Assembly (NCBI GenBank): GCA_016219875.1 | Contig: JACRJZ010000136.1 | Coordinates: forward strand, 1-64,000 | DNA length: 64,000 nucleotides | Origin: Verrucomicrobiota bacterium | GTDB taxonomy: Bacteria > Verrucomicrobiota > Verrucomicrobiia > Limisphaerales > JACRJZ01 | Direction: 5' to 3' | Shown: piece after piece, positions 54,301 to 62,387 of the stretch | Numbering within the stretch: the stretch's first letter is position 1 | Layout of the letters: every line of letters begins with the position of its first letter | Made by a program: the position numbers and the translations under genes | The notes under the pieces: generated by a model | What the model was told of the DNA's origin: nothing | Databases searched by the model: none | The model's input: only the letters and a program-made list of their open reading frames with translations

Positions 54301-54422
54301 TTAACGAGATACTCGGTGCGAAGTGCAATCGCAGTCAGACCAGCGGCGCTGGCGGCTCCGCTGGGCAATGTTCCCAGAAGAAGTGCAACAACCAATGTTC
54401 GGACAAGGAGAATGATTTTCAT
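51387..54422 (-). CDS. Secreted GH78 alpha-L-rhamnosidase with a repeat-derived insertion
   Basis: 1,011 aa, signal peptide residues 1-26. Family order: N-terminal beta domain (LRTEYLVNPAGIEETAPRLTW), Bac_rhamnosid_N (ATIFSSALGIYELHLNGQRV), the FDLGQNFAGVIRL domain, then the (alpha/alpha)6 catalytic barrel with DCPQRDERLGWMGDAQ and NEWGDWLNVNEATP, and the C-terminal beta-sandwich. It cleaves terminal alpha-L-rhamnose. Residues about 327-352 (CRPGVPPVSDQQGAKKMEAG...) come from a 75-base palindrome at 53369-53443 and are not part of the family. It follows a 58-aa membrane protein gene and an NCS1-type permease on the same strand. Confidence 0.92.
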   Translation of the reverse strand: MKIILLVRTLVVALLLGTLPSGAASAAGLTAIALRTEYLVNPAGIEETAPRLTWRVESDQRGQKQTAYRLLVATSEARLAANDGELWDTGKVASDQTVNIAYAGKPLASRQQCFWKVQVWDKDGQAAPWSAPARWSMGLLKPADWKAQWISFRDTAPLHTNRNQLFLPPARHYRKDFSASKTVTRATIFSSALGIYELHLNGQRVGDAFFEPGWSDYLKRAYYRTHDVTALVKPGANCLGAIVADGWYAGYVGYGVLVGYGPNKVGRYFYGKTPALLAQLELEYADGSREVIGTDTTWQASNDGPIREADLIMGESYDARREDTNWCRPGVPPVSDQQGAKKMEAGATPALQSKWTWQSAIRAEDNGNTKAKFSDNCGSREVELGFQKPKRMQAYSGPPVRATEELKALRLTEPKLGTYIFDLGQNFAGVIRLKVKGPAGTKVQLRFGEMLHPDGRLMTENLRKARATDHYILRGDPNGETWQPRFTYHGFQFVELTGLPEKPGLDAVTGIALNSDTPIVGSFECDDPVMTQFWRNTVRTQKANFIELPTDCPQRDERLGWMGDAQAYIRTASYNADVAAFFTKWLDDVEEAQRDFGAYPDYCPYPMGHGAPGQTWGTAWTDAGIICPYTIWQVYGDTRVIERHWDSMVRFMEWRKKRAPDFKGHKGGNEWGDWLNVNEATPIELIDAAYFRNDASLMSQMARAIGRKSETEDYFQLMVRLTRQFHDDYAINEAASRLKVNTQTAYVLALNFGLTPGLNYPERAKRLAEMIVAKDHRMATGFLGTKGLLPSLSVHGQHDLACRLFQSRKFPSWGYEVEQGATSVWERWDSFTKEHGFNGSGGNQNASMNSFSHYAFGAVMEWGYRYLAGIDTDGVGFKRIFIKPGPPTPGSNPDVKPIDWVKAEYGSIHGQIVSHWRRDGNRFELNVTIPANTTATVFLPAKNAASITESGQSLDRVAGVKYLRQEKDMDSYAPHAGTTIGSWPMPPRPELDCAVLAVESGRYAFVTTAGR
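53369..53443. repeat. 75-base palindrome inside the GH78 gene
   Basis: Arms GTAGGGCAGGCGTCGCGCCT (from 53369) and the near-complement ending at 53443, three mismatches in 25 bases. The length is exactly 25 codons, so the frame is unchanged. It shares the GTAG-G-CAGGC theme with the palindrome at 36058 in bioF. Confidence 0.9.
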
Positions 54423-54444
54423 GAGGCCATCGTGAGTGCGGTTG

Positions 54445-54621
54445 TCAATTGGCTCTGTGCTCCATCCAGAACGGCGTAGCCACGAACCACAGCGCCGTCG
54501 CGCCTAGCATCCATTGCTGCACGGCAGGAAGGCTTAACCGGTCGGCAAAAAACAAGCACGCCGGCAGCAGCGTGGCGACGAGCGCAACAGCGGAGAGGAT
54601 TTGGGCGACGCGTTTCTTCAT
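54445..54621 (-). CDS. Small two-helix membrane protein, 58 aa
   Basis: ATG at 54621, TGA at 54445-54447. The start is MKKRVAQILSAVALVATLLP, followed by a second hydrophobic stretch (QQWMLGATALWFVATPFWM) and end EHRAN. Two likely membrane helices with a basic N-terminus. It begins three bases after the permease stop and ends 22 bases before the rhamnosidase ATG, so it is translationally coupled to both. It resembles the small conserved companion subunits seen beside solute transporters, but no family is recognised. Confidence 0.7.
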   Translation of the reverse strand: MKKRVAQILSAVALVATLLPACLFFADRLSLPAVQQWMLGATALWFVATPFWMEHRAN

Positions 54622-54624
54622 AGA

Positions 54625-56034
54625 TCAGGCAGGCGATGGGGTTGTGCGAACCAGCGCGCTTCGCTGCATCGCTTTGCTCAGGACAATGTAGAGCAGCGCG
54701 GTGACGAACCAGCCGGGCAGGCTGACGAAGTAGATTTGCAGGCCGCCCGATTTCACCAACCACGTGCTGACCGCCACGCTCACGATCCACGCTGCACCCG
54801 CGGCCCAGTTGATCGAGCGACCAGTCGCCTCGGCGAAGTTGCGTTGCAGGCCGAGCTTCGGCAGCACCCAGAAATCCACGAAGATCACTGCGCCCATCGG
54901 CATCAGGATCATCCCCCACATCGCCACAAAATCCAGGAGCCGCATCGTGACAATGGGGAACACCGCGCTCACGCTCGCGATCAGGCCGGTGACGAGCGTG
55001 ACCTTGAAGCGCGACGACTTCGGATTGAGCGACTGGAAGGCGAGGCCGGCCCGGTAGAGAGTCGGGTTCGCCGTGGTCCAGCCTGCCGCGATCACGCAGA
55101 TCAAGCCCGCGATACCGCAGGCGTTGTAAGCCAGCGGGCCGGGCAGGACGGCGGTGTTGGCCGGGTCGTTCTGGAGTTGCACCGCGTAGAGCGTCGAGGC
55201 GGCGATCCACGCCATGAAGTGCCCGATGTACATCCCCGCGGCCGACGCGACCCCATACCACGATTTCCTCGCGAAGCGGAACACCGACAAGTCCGCCATG
55301 CCGATGTGCCAAGCCATGTTGCAGAACCACGCAAAGAACAGGACGTGCCAGAACGTGAATTTGATCTGGCCCGGCATCGGGTCGCCGCCCTTCCAGACTA
55401 CCGTCGATGCGATGTGCCAGAAATCCCCGACCGACTTCAGTCCCATTTGCCGCAGCCCAATGAGGCCGAACGCGACGAACACCACCACCATCCACGGCGC
55501 GGCGAGGTTCGCGAAACGCGCCACGAACCGGTAGCCATAGGCTGCGACCACGGAGAACAGCGCGCCCGTCAGCAACACCGCCACCACCCAGCCTGCGCCC
55601 GGCGGCAGCGTGTCGGTGAGTTGCGGCATGGCGAACTTGAAATACACGCCCAGCGCCGTGGCCGAGACGGTCATCATCGCGCCCGCCAGCACGGTGAACA
55701 TGACGCCGTTGGCGAGGTTGTAGGTGGTGACGAGCTTGCGCCCGCAAATCTTCTCCAGTTGGTAATAGAGCGTGAGCCGGCAGCGCGTGGCGATGGGCGC
55801 GGTGAAGAAGGTCCAACTCAGCACGGCGAGCAGGTTCCCCACCAGCAGGCCGACGATGAAGTCGAACGCGCTCACCCCTGCCGCCAGGAACAGCGGCCCG
55901 ATCATCAGCTCCGTGCCGGCGACATGTTCGCCGGCAAACATGCCCACGTAACTCTTCAGTCCCAGCCGGGCCTGCTCCGGCACCGGCTCCCGCTCGAATT
56001 CCTCGACCGGATCGTGAGGTTGTTCGTCTGCCAT
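54625..56034 (-). CDS. NCS1-type permease (cytosine/purine permease-like)
   Basis: 469 aa, about 12 membrane helices. The family-like start EQARLGLKSYVGMFAGEHVAGTELMIGPLFLAAG and LTYYQLEKICGRKLVTTYNLANGVMF-type helices fit the nucleobase:cation symporter-1 fold. Its substrate cannot be read from sequence. Its neighbours (58-aa membrane protein, rhamnosidase) suggest a sugar or aglycone product of rhamnosidase rather than a nucleobase, which is inference. It diverges from the GH95 gene. Confidence 0.8.
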   Translation of the reverse strand: MADEQPHDPVEEFEREPVPEQARLGLKSYVGMFAGEHVAGTELMIGPLFLAAGVSAFDFIVGLLVGNLLAVLSWTFFTAPIATRCRLTLYYQLEKICGRKLVTTYNLANGVMFTVLAGAMMTVSATALGVYFKFAMPQLTDTLPPGAGWVVAVLLTGALFSVVAAYGYRFVARFANLAAPWMVVVFVAFGLIGLRQMGLKSVGDFWHIASTVVWKGGDPMPGQIKFTFWHVLFFAWFCNMAWHIGMADLSVFRFARKSWYGVASAAGMYIGHFMAWIAASTLYAVQLQNDPANTAVLPGPLAYNACGIAGLICVIAAGWTTANPTLYRAGLAFQSLNPKSSRFKVTLVTGLIASVSAVFPIVTMRLLDFVAMWGMILMPMGAVIFVDFWVLPKLGLQRNFAEATGRSINWAAGAAWIVSVAVSTWLVKSGGLQIYFVSLPGWFVTALLYIVLSKAMQRSALVRTTPSPA

Positions 56035-56128
56035 AAAGTTCGAGTCTTGCCTTCACCTGGCGCGGCGCAGATTCTCATCTGCCATGAACCACGCGCTGAC
56101 CGCGACAGTCTCAGAAACCGGCCACGAC

Positions 56129-59116
56129 ATGCCAACAAGAAACTGCCTCGCCGCGGTGCGACTCAGCGGGCTTCTCCTCTTTCCGTTGGCGTTGACGCTG
56201 CCTTTGCCCAACGTCCACGGCGCGTCCGCCTCCCTTCTGCCCGGCACAAACCTCAACCTCCGCCTCGCCGCTCCCATCAAGACTTGGGACGAAGCCGTCC
56301 CGCTCGGCAACGGTGCGATGGGCGTCTTGCTCTGGGGCGAAACCAATCTCCTCCGTCTCTCGCTCGATCGCGGCGACCTGTGGGACGAGCGCCCGTCGAA
56401 GGCGTTCTTGAAAGTGAAGGCCCGGTTCACTTGGGCCTCGATGCAACGCATGGTGACGGAAAACAAGATGGCCGAGTTCAACGAGGTCTTCGACTCCAAC
56501 TATGACTACGACGGCCCGCCCTCCAAGCTGCCGGCTGGGCGGATTGAGATCCTACTGAATCCGGTGCAGTCCGTGCAGTCCTTCGAGTTGAACCTCGCCA
56601 CCGCCGAAGGCTTCGCCCACCTGAACAGCAACGCCACGATCCGAGCGTTCGTCAACGCCGCCAGCGTTTCCCGACCGGTGGCGCTCGTACAAATCCCCGG
56701 TCCCGTCGTCCACGCGATCCGCCTCAAGGCGCCGGAGTCGGTCAAGAAACTCGGCTACCCGCCCGCCCAGCAGGGCGAGAGCGACGGTCTGCGCTGGTTC
56801 CGCCAGGAGGGCGTCGATGGGTTCGAGTATGCCGTGTGCGTGGGCTGGAAACGCGAAGACGACGCGACGCTCTTCGCTGCGACGGTCGCCACCAGCCGCG
56901 AAGGAAAGAGTCCCCTCGCCGTGGCGCAGGCACGGGTGAAGACCGCGCTCAAGGCCGGCTACGACAAGCCTCTTCGCGCTCACGCGGACTGGTGGAAAAA
57001 GTTCTGGTCGCAATCCAGCGTGACAGTCCCGGAGCCGCACATCCTCCAGCACTACTACCTTGTCCGCTACTTCTACGGCGCGGCTTCGCGCCGGAACGCG
57101 CCACCCATGCCGCTGCAAGGCGTGTGGAGCGCCGATGCCGGCACGCTGCCGCCGTGGAAGGGTGATTACCATAACGACCTCAACACCCAGATGACCTACA
57201 TGGGATACCAGGCCGCCGGCCATTTCGATGAAGGCGCCTGCTTCCTCGACGTGCTCTGGGATATGCTCCCCACCTTCCGCAAGTTCTCCCGCGACTTTTA
57301 TGACGCGCCCGGCGCGGCGGTGCCCGGCGTCATGTCGCTGGCCGGCCAACCACTCGGCGGCTGGGGCCAATACAGCCTCTCGCCCACGATGGGCGCTTGG
57401 AACGCGCATCTCTTCTACCTTCACTGGCGCTACACCGGCGACGACCGCTTCCTCCGCACTCGCGCCTATCCGTGGTGCCGCGAAATTGGCGAGTGCCTGC
57501 TTCACTTGCTCAAGCCCGACGCCAACGGCCTTTTGAAACTTCCCCTCTCCAGCTCGCCGGAGATCTTCGACAACTCCCGCCGCGCCTTCCTCATTCCGAA
57601 CAGCAACTACGATCTCATGTCGCTGAAGATGCTGTTCCTGTCCCTCGCTGAAATGGCCTCCGCGTGCGGCGAAGCGAAGGCTTCCGTGTCCTGGGCCAAC
57701 GCGGCGAAACAACTTGGCCCGTTCCACTCCGTTGCCGACGGCACGCTCCTGCTCGACGAGAAAACGCCTCTGCCCGGCAGCCATCGCCACCTCTCGAACT
57801 TGATGGGCCTTTATCCCTTCAACCTCATTACCGCCGACGGCGGCGAGCGCGACCGGCGGATCATCGACTCCTCGCTTAACCAGTGGGACAAGTCCGGCAC
57901 CGCTGCGTGGTGTGGCTACAGCTTCAGTTGGATGTCAACCCTGCGCGCCCGCGTGGGCGACGCCGAATCCGCGTTGCGCAACCTCGACATCTACGCCCGT
58001 GCCTTCATCCTGCGAAACGGTTTCCACGCCAACGGCGACCAGACCAAAAGCGGCTTCAGCAGCATGACCTACCGACCGTTCACGCTCGAAGGCAACTTCC
58101 TCGCCGTCGCGGCCGTTCACGAAATGCTACTGCAAAGCTGGAGCGCCCATCCCGGCAGCGGCGACTGGGGCGTGATCCGCCTTTTCCCCGCCACGCCCTG
58201 GCGCTGGCACGACGCGTCATTCGACGATCTGCGCACCGAGGGCGGCCACCGCGTGTCCGCCCGCCGCGAGAACAACGCCACGACTTGGTTTCGCCTCGTG
58301 GCGGGCCGCACCGGGCTGCTGCGCATCCGCGATAACTTCGGCGGGCGCGAACCGAAGTGGAGTCGCCCAGGCGTGCAGAAAGTCGGCGACAACTTTGAGA
58401 TTGCTTTGAAGTCCGGCCAAGTGCTGGAAGCCACAATGGCCAAGCCCGCCACTCTTCCGCCCGCGCCGCCGAACGTCGCCGAGCCGCTGTTGATCCAGAA
58501 GCCCGCCGCCATCCGCGCCAACACGCTGCCGCTTCGCATCGGCGCGGACAGCGATGGCGGAAACCGGTTCATTGGGGAGATGGCCCGTGTCTCGGTCTTC
58601 AATCGCGTCCTCACCGCTGAGGAGATCAAGCGGCTGGCAGACCAACAGGAGCTGGACGCAGCGGGCGCGCTGGGGGCTTTGGTCATGCAGTCTTCACCAG
58701 CGCCGTCCAACTTCCGGCCCTCGGCCAAGACCGTGGGACAAGTCGCCAGCGCCAAAGATGTGGATGGTCTTTCAGGCGGAGTGCTGCGCTTCGACGGCCA
58801 GGGTTTCCTCGAGATTCCACACGACAAACTGCTCGACTGTCTCGACGGTGTAACGCTCAGCGCCTGGATTCGCCCGCGGCAACTCCCGCCCAGCGGCGCG
58901 CGCATCATCGACAAATCGCCCGTCGGCGCGGCCACGGCCTACCTGCTCGACACCTACCCTGGCAATTCACTGCGGCTCATCACGCGCGACCCGCATCTCA
59001 GCTTTGCAGCCAAACTGCCACTGAACCAATGGAGCCACGTGGCGGCGACGGTCGATGGCAAGACGGGCCAGCAACTCCTCTACCTCAACGGCGAGCTTGT
59101 GGCGCGCAGTGAGTGA
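56129..59116 (+). CDS. Secreted GH95 alpha-L-fucosidase-like protein with C-terminal LamG domain
   Basis: ATG 56129 is preferred because it starts a normal signal peptide (LSGLLLFPLALTLPLPNVHG); ATG 56084 would add 15 residues. Signatures of GH95: AVPLGNGAMGVLLWGETNLLRLSLDRGDLWDERP at the N-domain, then the (alpha/alpha)6 catalytic region with GDYHNDLNTQMTYMG and AWCGYSFSWMSTLRARVGD. The last 250 residues are a LamG/concanavalin domain (IGEMARVSVFNRVLTAEEI, LDGVTLSAWIRPRQLP, WSHVAATVDGKTGQQLLYLNGELV). It removes alpha-1,2-fucose or galactose-type residues. Divergent from the permease-rhamnosidase unit; together they suggest degradation of rhamnose/fucose-containing polysaccharide. Confidence 0.88.
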   Translation: MPTRNCLAAVRLSGLLLFPLALTLPLPNVHGASASLLPGTNLNLRLAAPIKTWDEAVPLGNGAMGVLLWGETNLLRLSLDRGDLWDERPSKAFLKVKARFTWASMQRMVTENKMAEFNEVFDSNYDYDGPPSKLPAGRIEILLNPVQSVQSFELNLATAEGFAHLNSNATIRAFVNAASVSRPVALVQIPGPVVHAIRLKAPESVKKLGYPPAQQGESDGLRWFRQEGVDGFEYAVCVGWKREDDATLFAATVATSREGKSPLAVAQARVKTALKAGYDKPLRAHADWWKKFWSQSSVTVPEPHILQHYYLVRYFYGAASRRNAPPMPLQGVWSADAGTLPPWKGDYHNDLNTQMTYMGYQAAGHFDEGACFLDVLWDMLPTFRKFSRDFYDAPGAAVPGVMSLAGQPLGGWGQYSLSPTMGAWNAHLFYLHWRYTGDDRFLRTRAYPWCREIGECLLHLLKPDANGLLKLPLSSSPEIFDNSRRAFLIPNSNYDLMSLKMLFLSLAEMASACGEAKASVSWANAAKQLGPFHSVADGTLLLDEKTPLPGSHRHLSNLMGLYPFNLITADGGERDRRIIDSSLNQWDKSGTAAWCGYSFSWMSTLRARVGDAESALRNLDIYARAFILRNGFHANGDQTKSGFSSMTYRPFTLEGNFLAVAAVHEMLLQSWSAHPGSGDWGVIRLFPATPWRWHDASFDDLRTEGGHRVSARRENNATTWFRLVAGRTGLLRIRDNFGGREPKWSRPGVQKVGDNFEIALKSGQVLEATMAKPATLPPAPPNVAEPLLIQKPAAIRANTLPLRIGADSDGGNRFIGEMARVSVFNRVLTAEEIKRLADQQELDAAGALGALVMQSSPAPSNFRPSAKTVGQVASAKDVDGLSGGVLRFDGQGFLEIPHDKLLDCLDGVTLSAWIRPRQLPPSGARIIDKSPVGAATAYLLDTYPGNSLRLITRDPHLSFAAKLPLNQWSHVAATVDGKTGQQLLYLNGELVARSE

Positions 59117-59137
59117 GGGCGCGCTCGGGACGCATTT

Positions 59138-59192
59138 TGACACGACCGCCGGACCGCGGACGATCCCCGTCCGCGGTCCGGCGGTCGTGTCA
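59138..59192. repeat. Perfect 25-base-arm hairpin after the GH95 gene
   Basis: Arm 59138-59162 (TGACACGACCGCCGGACCGC...) and its exact complement 59168-59192, 5-base loop. No T-run, so it is a repeat element more than an intrinsic terminator. It starts 22 bases after the GH95 stop. Confidence 0.92.
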
Positions 59193-59266
59193 AGTTGCGC
59201 CCGATTCTCGTTCCGCACCACAAACCCACTTGCGCCCGCCTGCTTCCGCTGCTTTCTTAAGCGCGC

Positions 59267-59614
59267 GTGCAGATTGAAGTGACATCCCGTCGCCTCCGCT
59301 CCGCCAGCCGCCTCGCGGCGGTGGCGCTGATGTTGGCGCTGTGGTTCACGACCGTCCTGCTCAGCGCGTCGCCCCGGCTGCACGAACTGCTGCATCACGA
59401 TTCCCACAGTCCGAACCACGAGTGCGTCGTCACGCTGCTGGGCAAGGGCCACTTCCTCAGCAGTCCCGCTGGAGTGGGCCTAGTCGTAGCGGAACCGGTG
59501 TGGACGGCGACACCGCTTGCCGCTGAGAGCCAGGTTTTTCCTTCCGCTGACTATCGCGTGGCGCCAAGCCGCGCGCCGCCCTTCTTCGTTCTTCCCTCCA
59601 CGGTTGCGGGCTGA
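59267..59614 (+). CDS. Small membrane-anchored His-rich protein, unknown
   Basis: 115 aa. Membrane helix at residues 16-35 followed by LHELLHHDSHSPNHECVVTLLGKGHF, a cluster of His and one Cys suited to binding a transition metal. It is encoded upstream of a porin and a ZnuA/ZnuB pair on the same strand, which supports a metal-handling role. It resembles small DUF2946-like proteins found beside metal transporters, but I cannot confirm that. Confidence 0.6.
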   Translation: MQIEVTSRRLRSASRLAAVALMLALWFTTVLLSASPRLHELLHHDSHSPNHECVVTLLGKGHFLSSPAGVGLVVAEPVWTATPLAAESQVFPSADYRVAPSRAPPFFVLPSTVAG

Positions 59615-59720
59615 AGCGGCTCGCAAGACTCCACGGTTCGCTTCGGTTCGCAGCTTCCTTCCCTTCACGGTTTGGAGTCGGAACCTTTTTGCGTCTTCGG
59701 TGAGTCGATTGCAGAAATCC

Positions 59721-59798
59721 GTAGCGGCGACTCGGCAGAGCGCCGCCATCTTCCCGCGTAATCTGCACAACGGCGGCGCTCTGCCGAGTCGCCGCTAC
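59721..59798. repeat. Perfect 27-base-arm palindrome upstream of the porin gene
   Basis: Arms GTAGCGGCGACTCGGCAGAG... (59721-59747) and exact complement (59772-59798), 24-base interior. It begins and ends GTAG...CTAC like the elements at 4386, 36058 and 53369. It sits in the 59615-59851 gap, which has no gene. Confidence 0.92.
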
Positions 59799-59851
59799 GC
59801 CCGCGGTTTTGTGCAGTTGGCTTCAGCGATAGACGCCTTTCGACATTCAAG

Positions 59852-61342
59852 ATGAAAGCGAACCAGTTCCTAGGGTGGTCTTCTGCCCTTTGCCTGAGCG
59901 CCGCGCTGGCGCTTCCGGCCCAGGAGACAATTTCGACAAACCAACTCCAGCAACTCCAGCAGCAGCTCCGCCAGTTGCAGCAAGCGTTCGAGCAGATGCA
60001 GTCCCAATATCGCCAGCAGATCGACGGAATGCAGAAGCAGATCGACGCTCTGCAGCAGGCCCAGAGCGCCGCGGCGGAGAAGAAGAAACTGGAAGACGAG
60101 ATCGCTGCCAAGCTTGGCACGGAGGCCAAGCCCGCTGCATCCACGCCGACAACACCCGTCGTGGAGGCCCGGAAATGGTCGCCGTCGCAGCCCATTCCGG
60201 TGATGCGCACCGGCTCGGCCTACATGAACGTGAGCTTCGACGCGCTGCTGAACTTCGGCGGATCGACCGCGTCGGACCCGTCGAAGGAGCTTCAGCTTGG
60301 CGACCACGACCCCATCCAACGCGGCTTCTCCTTGCGCAATGCGGAACTGGTCTTCGACGGCGCCGTCGATCCCTACTTCAAAGGCGCGGCCAACTTGGCG
60401 CTCAAGCTCGATCAGAACAACGAGACAGAACTTGAGTTGGAGGAAGCCTTTCTCCAGACGACGGCGCTGCCGGCGAACCTGCAACTCAAGGCCGGCCAGT
60501 TCTTCGCCAACTTCGGTCGCCAGAATCCGCAGCACCCGCACCAATGGGCCTTGGTCGATCAGCCGCTCGTGCTCAACCGCGCCTTCGGCCCCGACGGCTT
60601 GCGCAACGTGGGCGCGCAATTGTCGTGGCTCGCGCCGCTGCCGTTCTTCACGGAGGCTTCGCTCGGATTTCTGAACAGCGGCGGCGGCACGGCGTGGAGT
60701 TTTCGCCATCGCGGTGAGGACGACGGCACGGGCGTGGAGCGTTTCGTCGGCCGCGCGACGCTGGCTCGTGGACTTCGCGGGCCGGGCGACTTCCTCTACG
60801 TGCCGCGGCTGGCGTCGTCGTTTGATTTGACCGAGCAGCAAACGTTGGTGGTCGGCCTCTCCGGCGCGTTTGGCCCGAACGACACCGGACCACGGGCGCG
60901 GACGGAGATTTACGGCGCGGACGTTTACTGGAAATGGAAGCCGGCCAACGCACAGCAGGGCTTCCCGTTTGTCTCCTGGCAGACCGAGGCCCTCTGGCGG
61001 CGCTTGGACGCGGGGGCCGATCCGACGGCCGTGCCTGCCCTGCCCGCCGAGCGCATCGTGGACTACGGCTTCTACTCACAAGTCCTCTGGGGCTTCAAGC
61101 CACGTTGGGTGGCCGGGTTGCGCGGCGAGTGGGCCACGGGCAACGAGGCCGCCTACGACGCCAGCGACGTCTTCCGCGGCGAACGCACCCGCGTCTCGCC
61201 GGTGCTGACGTGGTATCCGAGCGAGTTTTCCAAGATTCGCCTGCAGTACAACTACGACCACGGCCGGCGTTTCGGCGACGAACACTCGGTCTGGCTGCAA
61301 GTCGAGTTCCTCCTCGGCGCGCACGGGGCGCACAAGTTTTGA
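59852..61342 (+). CDS. Outer-membrane porin (phosphate-selective porin O/P type)
   Basis: 496 aa. Signal peptide (LSAALALPAQ), then a trimerising coiled-coil (QLQQLQQQLRQLQQAFEQMQ) and a 16-strand-type barrel with alternating strands (NVSFDALLNFGG, AELVFDGAVDPYFKGAANLAL, ELELEEAFLQT, LKAGQFFANFGRQNPQH) and a C-terminal Phe (GAHKF). The gene lies between a His-rich protein and ZnuA/ZnuB, so a zinc- or manganese-regulated metal-complex porin is plausible. The Oprp-type fold itself does not fix the substrate. Confidence 0.85.
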   Translation: MKANQFLGWSSALCLSAALALPAQETISTNQLQQLQQQLRQLQQAFEQMQSQYRQQIDGMQKQIDALQQAQSAAAEKKKLEDEIAAKLGTEAKPAASTPTTPVVEARKWSPSQPIPVMRTGSAYMNVSFDALLNFGGSTASDPSKELQLGDHDPIQRGFSLRNAELVFDGAVDPYFKGAANLALKLDQNNETELELEEAFLQTTALPANLQLKAGQFFANFGRQNPQHPHQWALVDQPLVLNRAFGPDGLRNVGAQLSWLAPLPFFTEASLGFLNSGGGTAWSFRHRGEDDGTGVERFVGRATLARGLRGPGDFLYVPRLASSFDLTEQQTLVVGLSGAFGPNDTGPRARTEIYGADVYWKWKPANAQQGFPFVSWQTEALWRRLDAGADPTAVPALPAERIVDYGFYSQVLWGFKPRWVAGLRGEWATGNEAAYDASDVFRGERTRVSPVLTWYPSEFSKIRLQYNYDHGRRFGDEHSVWLQVEFLLGAHGAHKF

Positions 61343-61418
61343 AAGCAAAAGCGAAACGTAATGCGGAAAACGTAAGAAGAGATCGAACGCCTCAATGAAA
61401 ACTCAAGCCCGGTCCTAC

Positions 61419-61446
61419 TTTTACGTTTCACGTTTCACGCATCACG
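61419..61446. repeat. Heptamer array TTTCACG x4 before znuA
   Basis: Units TTTTACG, TTTCACG, TTTCACG, CATCACG, 11 bases before the ZnuA ATG; complementary words (GAAACGTAA, AAACGTAAG) lie about 70 bases upstream, so a hairpin may form in the leader. Confidence 0.8.
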
Positions 61447-61457
61447 CCTTGAACGCC

Positions 61458-62363
61458 ATGAAGACGCTACACCTTCTCATCGGCCTCCCTTTCCTCGCCC
61501 TCCCAGCCCACGCCAAACTCAACCTCATCGCCACCACGCCCGACTTGGGCGCGATCGCGCGCGAGATCGGCGGCGACCGGGTGGAAATCACCACGTTGGC
61601 CAAGCCCACCGAAGACCCGCATTTCGTCGATGCCAAGCCCAGCTTCATCGTGAAGCTCAACCGTGCGGATGCGCTCATCGAGGGCGGGGCAGAATTGGAG
61701 CAGGGCTGGCTCGCTCCCCTTCTCGAAGGCGCCCGCAATCCCCGCCTCGCCGCCGGACAATCCGGCCACATCGACTGCGCGAAAGGCATCGCGATGTTGG
61801 AGGTGCCCACGACGCTCGACCGCTCGAAAGGCGACCTCCACGCCGCCGGCAATCCACACTTCACGACCGACCCGATGAACGGGAAGATCGTGGCCACGAC
61901 GATTTGCGAAGCCCTTTCCCAATTGGAGCCGAAATCGGCCGACGCGTTCCGGGCCAACCTGAAAAAGTTCACCGGCCGGCTCGACGCGAAGATGGCGGAG
62001 TGGCAACGGCGGCTGGAGCCGTTCCGCGGCCGGCAGGTCGTCACCTATCACAACTACTGGCCGTACTTCGCCGAGCGGTTTGGACTGAAGACGGAGTTGT
62101 TCCTGGAGCCAAAGCCGGGCATTCCGCCCACGCCGGCGCACCTCGCCGGCTTGGTAGGCCGCATGAAAGCGCAGCATGTCCGGGTCATCCTCGTGCAGCC
62201 GTACGTGAGCCGGAAGTCCGCCGAGACGGTGGCCGGCCTCACCGGCGCCGTGGTGTTGGACGTGGCGGCGTTTCCCGGTGGGATCAAAGGGGGCGAGGGC
62301 TACATCGAGTGGATGGACAGTCTCGTCAACGCGCTGGCGGGGGCGTTTGAGAAGAGCAAGTAG
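61458..62363 (+). CDS. znuA: Zinc/manganese ABC transporter substrate-binding protein (ZnuA-like)
   Basis: 301 aa from ATG 61458 (an upstream ATG at 61395 would read through heptamers as FYVSRFTHHA). Signal peptide residues 1-19. Cluster A-I solute-binding protein: metal-ligand His at H55 (EDPHFVDAKPS), H134 (GNPHFTTDP) and H198 (TYHNYWPYF), and a fourth carboxylate late (VVLDVAAFPG). The typical His/acid-rich loop of ZnuA is missing, so zinc versus manganese is open. Followed 24 bases later by the permease gene. Confidence 0.85.
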   Translation: MKTLHLLIGLPFLALPAHAKLNLIATTPDLGAIAREIGGDRVEITTLAKPTEDPHFVDAKPSFIVKLNRADALIEGGAELEQGWLAPLLEGARNPRLAAGQSGHIDCAKGIAMLEVPTTLDRSKGDLHAAGNPHFTTDPMNGKIVATTICEALSQLEPKSADAFRANLKKFTGRLDAKMAEWQRRLEPFRGRQVVTYHNYWPYFAERFGLKTELFLEPKPGIPPTPAHLAGLVGRMKAQHVRVILVQPYVSRKSAETVAGLTGAVVLDVAAFPGGIKGGEGYIEWMDSLVNALAGAFEKSK

Positions 62364-62387
62364 GCCGGCATCGAAAGGCAAGATCTC

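Noticed and set aside
54419..56056. 545-codon minus-strand frame over the permease
   Set aside because: Arg/Gly/Ala-rich, not protein-like; the overlapping frame 54625-56034 encodes a clear 12-helix permease.
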